This document shows, in pieces, positions 42,469 through 51,352 of a stretch of DNA of 64,000 nucleotides; position 1 is the stretch's first letter, and each line of letters begins with the position of its first letter. Source of the DNA: Alphaproteobacteria bacterium (lineage in GTDB: Bacteria; Myxococcota_A; UBA796; GCA-2862545); assembly GCA_020632925.1 (NCBI GenBank), contig JACKER010000009.1:186001-250000 (forward strand). Reading direction: 5' to 3'. The notes beneath the pieces are model-generated. The model was given only the letters and a program-made list of their open reading frames with translations. It was not told where the DNA came from and made no database searches. A program made the position numbers and the translations under genes.

Positions 42469-44580
42469 ATGGACACCCAGCCCGAGAACCCGGAAGACAT
42501 CGACCGGCTGCTGAACGAAGCCCGCAAGGCCCTGCAGGACTTCGAGGACGGAGCGGACCGGAAGCGGCTGTTGCTGCGTCTGCGCACCGCGTCCCCAGCG
42601 CACCCGGTCCTCCTGGCTCGTTTCCTGTTCGGTGGGCTGGCCGTGCTGGCGCTCGTGGCCGCGGTCGCGGTCATGGTCATGACGATGATGAACAGCGACC
42701 TGGCGCGCACCCTCGCGCGGTTCGAGCAGGTCATCCCGCTGCCGGAGGAGATCCCGGCCCTCCCCGCGTTGATGGCGGCGCTCTCGGTCATGATGGGCCT
42801 CGCGTGGGGCGCGGCGACGCTCGCCGCCATCCAGCTCGGCCGGGACGCCACGATGCTCCCCTGGGAGCAGAAGCAGCACCAGAAGCTGGTGAACGAGGTC
42901 ACGCGCCTGACCACGCAGAAGGCCGTCATGGAGCGGATCCGCAGCACGCCGGCCGGCGCGCGTCCCCGGATCGCCACGCCCGTGCCGGTCTCTGCACGCA
43001 CGCGCGGGGCGAACGTCGGCCTGATCGGACGCGCCGCGGCGGCCACCGCGCCGTCTCCGTCTCCGTCGGAGTCCCCGGTCCCGAGCTACGTCGCCAGCTC
43101 GCCTCCGTCGGGGCGCGGCTTCGGGGGCGGCACTGGCGGTGGTGGCGGCTTCGGCAGCTCCCCCGGCGGGTTCGGGACGGCGTCCTCGGGTGGTGGCTTC
43201 GGTGCTTCATCCGGTGGTTTCGGCAACGCGTCCAGCGGCGGCGGCCTCGGGTCGGCCCCCGGCTACGGTGCGCCAGCCGAGCCCGCGCCCGAACCTGCAC
43301 CGCGTCCGGCGGCCCGTACCGGCGGCCTGCTCGCGCGTGCGTCGAGTGGAGCGTCCCACACGGCGTCCCCGAGCGGCGGCAGCGGCGCCGGTGGGTTCGC
43401 GCAGGTCTCGTCTCCCGCGACGTACAGCGCACCGTCCGCTCCCCCGGCGTACGCCGACATCCCGTCCACCTCGGCGACCAACGCGCGGATGGACGATGAG
43501 ATCGCCGCCGCCTCGATGATCGAGGAGGACGTGTCCAACGGTCAGGGACGTGGCGGCGTGCGACTCGGTTCGACCGGACCCGCGAGGCCCGAAGGTGGCC
43601 GGACCGTGGACGACTTCTCCGATCTGGTGGAGGTCTCGGTCGACGCGACGCCACCCCGCGAGCCGACCCCGCCGCCGACCGACGATCGGGATCCGCCGGC
43701 TGGCGGAGGCATCCTCGGCCGCGCCCGCGCTGGCGCCACCGGTCTGCGGTCCACCCCGTACGGCTCGGCCGGCCGCATCCGCCCGCCGCCCGTCGCCACC
43801 GCCAAGCCCGCCATGACCCATCCGGCCGCCCAGGTGACGCCCGCGGTGAGCATGGAGCCTCCTCGCGCGCGGGTCGAGCCCGTGTCGACGCGCGGTGGGA
43901 CGCCGCTCGGCGCAGCTCCTCGCGGTGGCGTCTCCGTGCGCACCCGCGCGAGCACGCCTCCTGGAAGCCCGGACCGCCTCCCCGGCGGGATGTTCGGTAC
44001 GCCGCCGCCGGTCGCCCGGACCAGCGTCCCTCCCGCCTCCGAGGAGCGGGTGGACGAGGTCGTGGTGATGGAGGAGGAGGAGGACATCCCCACGGTGCAG
44101 ACGACGCGCCCCAGCGCGGAGACCGCCTCGCGCCGGCCCGCGTCCAACTCCCCCGTCCGCCCGATGCCGCGCTTCGGCGAGGTGGACGAGGAGTGGCTGG
44201 TGGACGCTCTCACGCGCGCCGAGGCGCTCCTCGCGAGCTTCCCGGTGCAGGCGTACCTCGAGTTCAGCCAGGAGCCCCACCTCCCGTTCACCCTGGTCAT
44301 CGCCCGCGCGACGCCCGCGATGGCCGTGCGCGCGATGGTGAACTTCGTCGAGTTCCTGGCCAGCATCGCGACCCCGCCGCGGGCTCGCATCGAGCTGGTC
44401 AACATCCCGCATCTCGACCGCTCGTTCCACAAGAACGTCGAGGCGGCCCTGGAGCCGTACTTCGGCGGCAACGTCGAGGTCGAGCCGAACCCCGGACGCG
44501 TGGACATCTTGTTCACCGATCCCGATCCACAGTGGGGCAACTGGCCGGTCCTGCCGCTGGAGCAGAGCCCCGAGGGCTGA
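42469..44580 (+). CDS. membrane protein with Gly/Pro-rich linker and folded C-terminal domain
   Basis: A 703-residue protein of unknown function. Residues 1-45 are acidic and helical, two membrane segments follow (LLARFLFGGLAVLALVAAV and ALMAALSVMMGLAWGAATLA). From about 165 to 555 it is low complexity: GGFG/SSGG runs, then Pro/Ala/Ser-rich. A folded domain of about 130 residues closes it (EEWLVDALTRAEALLASFPV, YLEFSQEPHLPFTLVIARA, IELVNIPHLDRSFHKNVEAA). The layout is a cytoplasmic arm tethered to the inner membrane. It sits between the Ppx/GppA gene and the E1 fusion, each within six bases, so a shared transcript is likely. Confidence 0.72.
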   Translation: MDTQPENPEDIDRLLNEARKALQDFEDGADRKRLLLRLRTASPAHPVLLARFLFGGLAVLALVAAVAVMVMTMMNSDLARTLARFEQVIPLPEEIPALPALMAALSVMMGLAWGAATLAAIQLGRDATMLPWEQKQHQKLVNEVTRLTTQKAVMERIRSTPAGARPRIATPVPVSARTRGANVGLIGRAAAATAPSPSPSESPVPSYVASSPPSGRGFGGGTGGGGGFGSSPGGFGTASSGGGFGASSGGFGNASSGGGLGSAPGYGAPAEPAPEPAPRPAARTGGLLARASSGASHTASPSGGSGAGGFAQVSSPATYSAPSAPPAYADIPSTSATNARMDDEIAAASMIEEDVSNGQGRGGVRLGSTGPARPEGGRTVDDFSDLVEVSVDATPPREPTPPPTDDRDPPAGGGILGRARAGATGLRSTPYGSAGRIRPPPVATAKPAMTHPAAQVTPAVSMEPPRARVEPVSTRGGTPLGAAPRGGVSVRTRASTPPGSPDRLPGGMFGTPPPVARTSVPPASEERVDEVVVMEEEEDIPTVQTTRPSAETASRRPASNSPVRPMPRFGEVDEEWLVDALTRAEALLASFPVQAYLEFSQEPHLPFTLVIARATPAMAVRAMVNFVEFLASIATPPRARIELVNIPHLDRSFHKNVEAALEPYFGGNVEVEPNPGRVDILFTDPDPQWGNWPVLPLEQSPEG

Positions 44581-44586
44581 TCCGTC

Positions 44587-46853
<2,267 letters not shown>

Positions 46854-46857
<4 letters not shown>

Positions 46858-47897
46858 GTCGGCGTCGTGCGCTGGTGGTCTGTCCCGGCAGAGGCTCCTA
46901 CGACCGCGGCTCGCTCGGGTACCTGAAGGACCGCGGCGAGGCGGCTCGAGCGGTGATCGACGCCTGCGACGAGCGTCGCCGCGCGGTCGGCCGGCCCACG
47001 GTGTCCGAGCTGGACGGCGCCGACGCGTACCGGACCTCGATGCACGTCGCGGGCGAGAACGCGTCCCTGCTGACCTTCGCGTGCGCGGTCTCGGACTTCG
47101 TGGAGCTGTCGCGCGAGCGGTACGAGGTGGTGGGCGTCGCCGGCAACTCCATGGGCTGGTACATCGCGCTGGCGGTCGCAGGCGCCCTCCCCCTGGAGGA
47201 GGCGATCCGCCTGGTGGACACCATGGGCAACCACCAGGAGCGCAACGTCATCGGGGGCCAGGTGCTCTACCCCGTGTCGGACGAGTCCTGGCAACCGTCG
47301 GACGAGCTGCACACCGCTGTCGAGGACACCCTGCGCGACGTGAATGCCTCCGGAGCCTGGGCGGGGTGGTCGATCCGCCTCGGCGGCTTCGCCGTGCTCG
47401 CGGGTGACGCCGAGGGCGTCAAGCAGCTGCTCCAGCGCCTGCCGCAGGTCAAGCGCGGTGAGCGCGTGTTCCCGATCCAGCTCCCGCTCCACTCCGCGTT
47501 CCACACGCCGCTGATGCAGGCCACGAGCGACCGGGCGTTCGAGGAGCTCGGCGACCTGCCCTTCCGCGCACCGGAGGTCGACCTCGTGGACGGCCGCGGC
47601 CTCGTGTTCCGCCCGCGCTCGGCGGACCCGGAGGAGCTGCGATGGTGGACGCTGGGCCCGCAGGTCGTGGACACCTACGACTTCACGGCCTCCATCCTCT
47701 CCGCGCTCCACCGCACGGCACCCGACGTGGTGATCGCGCTCGGGCCGGGCAACCCCCTCGGTGGCCCGCTCGCCCGGATCCTCGTCCAGGCCCGCTGGCG
47801 CAACGCCCGCACGCGCGAGGACTTCGAGCGGCTCAACCGCGAGGAGCCGATGCTGCTGTCCTTCGGGATGCCGGTCCAACGCCGGGCGCTGGTGTGA
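46854..47897 (+). CDS. malonyltransferase-like acyltransferase
   Basis: A 347-residue protein of the FabD/acyltransferase fold, which moves acyl groups from CoA to carrier protein. The nucleophile elbow is GNSMG (97-101, Ser99) where FabD has GHSLG, and the catalytic His lies in PLHSAFHTPLM near 220, so the Ser-His pair is present. GTG 46854 overlaps the E1 stop (GTGA). Coupled to the branched-chain E1, it may choose a starter or extender unit for lipid or polyketide synthesis; that is inference. The usual Arg after the nucleophile region is not obvious. Confidence 0.75.
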
Positions 47898-48457
47898 CCG
47901 AGGGCCTGCTGCGCGCGCTGGCGCTCAAGGCGCTGCCGCGAGCGGGCTGGGTCCGCCACGGGCTGCGCGACCCGGAGTCGGTGGCTGCGCACAGCTGGGG
48001 CGTGGCCGTGTTGGTGCTCGCGTTGCTGCCCGAGGAGCTGGACCTCCGCCGTGCGCTCTCGTACGCGGTCCTGCACGACCTGCCCGAGGCGGTCGCGGGC
48101 GACTGGACGCCCCACGACGGGCGCCCTCGCGAGGACAAGATCCGCGCCGAACACGAGGCGATGGGCGTGCTCGCGGCGCTCCTCCCCCGCGGAGGGGAGC
48201 TCGCACGGACCTGGCGTGCCTACGAGGCCCAGGCCGATCCCGAAGCGCGCTTCGTCCGCCAGCTCGACCGCGTGGACATGGCGCTTCAGGCCGCCTGGTA
48301 CGCGCGCGAGCAGGGACGTGATCTTCGCGAGTTCCTGGGGTCGGCCCGGCGGGTGGTCGATCACCCCGTCCTGGTCGGCATCCTCGACGAGATCGACGTG
48401 GCGATGTCCGATCCCGCGGGCCTCGCGGCTTTTCCGACGAAGGAGGAGATCCCATGA
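47894..48457 (+). CDS. HDDC2/YfbR-like HD-domain phosphohydrolase
   Basis: A 187-residue HD hydrolase. The N-terminal GWVRHGLRDPESVAAHSWGV and the metal motif VLHDLPEAVAGDWTP match the HDDC2/YfbR 5'-deoxynucleotidase group, which removes phosphate from deoxynucleoside monophosphates, and QLDRVDMALQAAWYA completes the site. Length is typical. Its GTG start overlaps the acyltransferase stop and it is followed by lipoprotein genes with an ATGA overlap. Confidence 0.87.
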   Translation: MTEGLLRALALKALPRAGWVRHGLRDPESVAAHSWGVAVLVLALLPEELDLRRALSYAVLHDLPEAVAGDWTPHDGRPREDKIRAEHEAMGVLAALLPRGGELARTWRAYEAQADPEARFVRQLDRVDMALQAAWYAREQGRDLREFLGSARRVVDHPVLVGILDEIDVAMSDPAGLAAFPTKEEIP

Positions 48458-48804
48458 TCCGACGTGGCGTGATCCCATTGGTGTTGCTCGGCTGCGGAGG
48501 CAGCATCGAGGCGCAGAGCGACTACGAGCTCGCCCGCGCCCAGGCCGAGTGCCAGCAGCTGGAACGGTGCGAGCTCGGGTACTTCGAGGACGAGTTCCGC
48601 GACATGGACGACTGCATCAACGATCGCGAGGACCGGTTCAACGAAGCCGACGACAACCTCGATCAGAACGACTGCGTCTATGACCCGGAGCAGGCCGCGT
48701 TCTGCGTGGACCGCGTCCAGGGGATGGACTGCGAGGAGTGGGGCCGATCGGGCAACGGGAACAAGGCGTGCGATCTCGTGTGGGACTGCAGGGAGGGACG
48801 ATGA
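48454..48804 (+). CDS. cysteine-rich lipoprotein, 116 aa, copy 1
   Basis: A small lipoprotein with signal MIRRGVIPLVLLGC (Cys 14) and GGAGG upstream. The mature part carries six more cysteines (AECQQLERCELG, DDCIN, NDCVYD, AFCVD, DCEEW, KACDLVWDC), which suggests disulfides in the periplasm. The overall pattern, including DMDDC and a late MDCEEW, recurs in the next gene, so the two are tandem paralogues. Function unknown. ATG overlaps the HD gene stop. Confidence 0.75.
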   Translation: MIRRGVIPLVLLGCGGSIEAQSDYELARAQAECQQLERCELGYFEDEFRDMDDCINDREDRFNEADDNLDQNDCVYDPEQAAFCVDRVQGMDCEEWGRSGNGNKACDLVWDCREGR

Positions 48805-49142
48805 GGACGGTGGGGCTGCTGGTCTTCCTGGCGGGCTGCGGCACGTCGGTCCCCGAGGACGTGCCCGAGGACGAGTTCGCGATGTACGCGGCCGCCGTGA
48901 CCTGCGAGCGCATCGCCGAGTGCTCGCGCGCCGCGTACGAGGTCGCGTACTACGGCATGGGCGACTGCCGGGCGACCGAGGAGCGGCACTGGGAGGGCGT
49001 CGTCGACGTGCTCAAGGACTGCGACTACAGCGCGAGCCGAGCGGGGGACCGGCTGCGCGAGGTGCAGGAGATGGACTGCGAGGACTGGTACGAGGGCGAC
49101 GGGGGTGACGCGCTCGCCGAGGTGTGGGACAGCCCCTGCTGA
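48801..49142 (+). CDS. cysteine-rich lipoprotein, 113 aa, copy 2
   Basis: Paralogue of the previous gene: lipobox LVFLAGC (Cys 13), then CERIAECSRAAYEVAYYGMG, DCRAT, DCDYS and MDCEDW in the same order as its neighbour (AECQQLERC..., DDC, NDC, MDCEEW). The copies differ widely in sequence but keep cysteine spacing, so the duplication is old. Its ATG overlaps the previous stop (ATGA). The stop lies in the arm of a hairpin shared with the convergent gene. Confidence 0.75.
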   Translation: MRTVGLLVFLAGCGTSVPEDVPEDEFAMYAAAVTCERIAECSRAAYEVAYYGMGDCRATEERHWEGVVDVLKDCDYSASRAGDRLREVQEMDCEDWYEGDGGDALAEVWDSPC

Positions 49143-49160
49143 GGGGCGGGGCTCCCCTCA
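49140..49160. terminator. bidirectional hairpin between convergent genes
   Basis: TGAGGGG (49140-49146) and CCCCTCA (49154-49160) pair as a 7-base stem. Each arm contains the stop codon of one gene: TGA of the lipoprotein on the + strand and TGA of the exported protein on the - strand. There is no U-run, so it may act as a weak or Rho-assisted two-way terminator. Confidence 0.4.
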
Positions 49161-49652
49161 GTCGCTGACGGTCACCGGCAGCACCAGCGAACCGTCCTGG
49201 TACTTGCCGATCCCGATCACCACGGTCCGGCCGCGCTTGGTCGTGAGCGTGGTGTCCACCTTCTTCTCGTTGTCCTTGAACACCTGGACCCGGATCTGGG
49301 CGTTCTCCTCGTCACGCGAGACCAGCGTGATCTGGACCCGGCGCCCACCTTCGACCTGGAGCGTGGTGGCCTGGTTCACGCCGAGCGTGTCGTCGTGCTG
49401 GTCCAGCAGCTTGAAGCCGGTGAAGCGCATCATCTCGAGCTGGCGCTGCAGGCTGCGAAGGCGCGGGTCGACCTGGCCGCTGTTGTTGGCGTAGACCACC
49501 ATCACGCCGATCTGGACGCGGTTGGAGGCCGGAGCCCGCGCGCCCGGGGCCGGCGGTGCAGCGAGCGCGTCGCCCGCCACCAGCGTGGGCCCACCGACCA
49601 GAAGCGCTGCGGCGAGGAGCGCCGTCCGAGCATGTCCCAGGATCCCCGTCAT
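49158..49652 (-). CDS. exported beta-rich protein downstream of sigma operon
   Basis: A 164-residue protein with a signal peptide (ALLAAALLVGGPTLVAGDAL, cleavage probably after ALA) and a beta-rich mature part (GVMVVYANNSGQVDPRLRSL, RRVQITLVSRDEENAQIRVQ, RGRTVVIGIGKYQDGSLVLP). No known family. It starts one base after the stop of the putative anti-sigma gene, so it is the third gene of the sigma operon and could be the periplasmic sensor or target. Confidence 0.7.
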   Translation of the reverse strand: MTGILGHARTALLAAALLVGGPTLVAGDALAAPPAPGARAPASNRVQIGVMVVYANNSGQVDPRLRSLQRQLEMMRFTGFKLLDQHDDTLGVNQATTLQVEGGRRVQITLVSRDEENAQIRVQVFKDNEKKVDTTLTTKRGRTVVIGIGKYQDGSLVLPVTVSD

Positions 49653-49653
49653 G

Positions 49654-50571
49654 TCAGACCTCCGTCTCGAGCCAGAGAATCACCGCGCCCCCGTCGCCCT
49701 CGAACTGCATGACCTGGACATCGGTCCCGACCTGCAGGTTGTCGATCTGCACCTCGCCCGCGGAAGCGAAGACCAGATCCGACGCACCGGTCACGGGCAC
49801 CGCGAGGCGCCCGACGACCACGGACAGCAGCGCGACGGCGGCGAGCGCGAAGCCTGCGACGCCGAAGCGGCCGCCCCGAACCACGTTGGCGGGTGCCACG
49901 ACCGGCGCCACCACCGGCGCAGCGGTCGCGCGCCAGACGCCGATCGTCGACATCACACCGGCGACCACGTCGACCTTGCCCGCCTCCGCCCACACCGCCT
50001 CGGCCACCGGGGGGCGCTCGAGGGCGAGCGTGGAGGCCACCGCGTCGGCGAGATCGACCTCACCTGCCTCTGCCCGCACCGCCTCGGCGAGCGGGAGCGC
50101 GGCCAGCCCAAGCCCGGCGAGCACGGCGTCGGAGAGATCCACCTCACCCGCCTCCGCCGTGATCGCCGGGGCAACGAGCGCGGCACGCGCGAAGTCCGCT
50201 GCGGGCAGACGCCGCATCACGGCCTCCACCACGTCGACCCCGAGCGACGCCTCGTCCTCGAGGCCCTCGCGCAGCACCGACGCGATCTCGTCCCAGCCCT
50301 CGTCCGCGAGCTCGTCGACGAACGACGGCACCGACGCGATCTCGTCCATCACGGCCTCGACCAGCATCGCGCCGAGGTCGTCCAGCCCGAGCATGCCCAG
50401 CAGTGCGGCCGCGTCCGCCTCGATCTCGGAGGCCTCCACGAACACCACGTCACGCAGCTCGTCGGGCACTCGCTCGTCGGAACGAACCAGCGCCCGCGCC
50501 TGCTCGAGCTCGGCGAGGGTGGCGATGCCGTCCTTCAGCCTCATCAGCAGGTTGTCCAGGGTGTCGCTCAT
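49654..50571 (-). CDS. membrane protein in anti-sigma position, with AEAGEVDL repeats
   Basis: A 305-residue protein following the ECF sigma gene. It has one membrane segment near residues 236-258 (FGVAGFALAAVALLSVVVG), so about 235 residues are probably cytoplasmic and 45 periplasmic. The usual zinc anti-sigma motif (H-x3-C-x2-C) is absent. Instead three repeats of roughly 36 residues start AEAGEVDLSDAV, AEAGEVDLADAV and AEAGKVDVVAGV, ahead of the membrane helix, and a fourth, AGEVQIDNL, lies beyond it. The gene order (sigma, membrane protein, exported protein) argues for an anti-sigma role; sequence alone does not prove it. Confidence 0.65.
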   Translation of the reverse strand: MSDTLDNLLMRLKDGIATLAELEQARALVRSDERVPDELRDVVFVEASEIEADAAALLGMLGLDDLGAMLVEAVMDEIASVPSFVDELADEGWDEIASVLREGLEDEASLGVDVVEAVMRRLPAADFARAALVAPAITAEAGEVDLSDAVLAGLGLAALPLAEAVRAEAGEVDLADAVASTLALERPPVAEAVWAEAGKVDVVAGVMSTIGVWRATAAPVVAPVVAPANVVRGGRFGVAGFALAAVALLSVVVGRLAVPVTGASDLVFASAGEVQIDNLQVGTDVQVMQFEGDGGAVILWLETEV

Positions 50572-50650
50572 CGCGTCCGTCCAGTCGGCCCCGCCGGTCG
50601 AGCGTGGGCCATCGAGTCATGGACGCCCGTCGCGGGCGGGCATTCGAAGC

Positions 50651-51292
50651 TCAAGCACGATCGTCGGCAGTCGACGGCGTGTGATCACCCGACAGCAGCT
50701 TCTGGAGCTTCTTCCGGGCATAGAAGAGACGCGACATCACGGTTCCCTCGGGGATCTCCATGATCTCGGCGATCTCCTTGTACTGGAGGCCCTCGAGCTC
50801 GCGCAGCAGGATGACCTGGCGCTGATCCTCGGGGAGCTGCTGCATCGCGGTCATGATCCGCGCGAACAGCTGCTTGCGCTCGAGCTGTCGGCCCGGACCG
50901 TCCTCGTGGTGGGCCTCCGCGATGTCGCCGTCCTCGTCGCGCGCGGCGATGTTCTCGTCGAAGCCGCTGGTCTCGCGCCGCTTCCGCTTCCGCGTGAAGT
51001 CGATCGCGAGGTTCATCGCGATCCGGTAGATCCAGGTGTAGAAGCTGGACTCCAGCCGGAACGACTCCAGGTTGCGGTACGCCTTGACGAACGCCTCCTG
51101 GGTCACGTCACGGGCGTCCTCGCGGTTGCGGAGCATCCCGTACACCATCGCGTAGACGCGACCCTGGTACTTCTCGACCAGCCCCCGGTACGCGGTGCCA
51201 TCCCCCTTGAGCACGGCTTCGAGCAGCTCGCGATCGGCCTCCCGGCTCGCGGCCCGCTCCTCCATCGCCCGCTCCTGGCTGCGCGCGGTCAT
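50651..51292 (-). CDS. ECF-type RNA polymerase sigma factor
   Basis: A 213-residue sigma-70 factor of the ECF group. Region 2 (YRGLVEKYQGRVYAMVYGML, REDARDVTQEAFVKAYRNLE, FYTWIYRIAMNLAIDFTRKR) binds the core and -10 DNA, region 4 (LPEDQRQVILLRELEGLQYK, EIAEIMEIPEGTVMSRLFYA) reads the -35. The linker is acidic. ATG 51292 is chosen for GGAGG four bases upstream; an earlier in-frame start at 51373 lies inside polA. It probably controls a surface-stress response with the two genes that follow. Confidence 0.93.
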   Translation of the reverse strand: MTARSQERAMEERAASREADRELLEAVLKGDGTAYRGLVEKYQGRVYAMVYGMLRNREDARDVTQEAFVKAYRNLESFRLESSFYTWIYRIAMNLAIDFTRKRKRRETSGFDENIAARDEDGDIAEAHHEDGPGRQLERKQLFARIMTAMQQLPEDQRQVILLRELEGLQYKEIAEIMEIPEGTVMSRLFYARKKLQKLLSGDHTPSTADDRA

Positions 51293-51325
51293 GCGACCTC
51301 CAGCCGTTCCGACGTCGTCGTCGCC

Positions 51326-51352
51326 CACGTCATTCACCCTTGGCCTGGTTCC
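51326..51352 (-). promoter_or_regulatory. possible ECF-type promoter at the end of polA
   Basis: On the minus strand GGAACC (51352-51347) is followed after 17 bases by CGTG (51329-51326), about 34 bases before the sigma start. GGAAC plus CGT-type -10 at this spacing is the usual ECF pattern, so the sigma factor may control its own gene. It overlaps the last codons of polA, and six-base matches can arise by chance. Confidence 0.3.
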
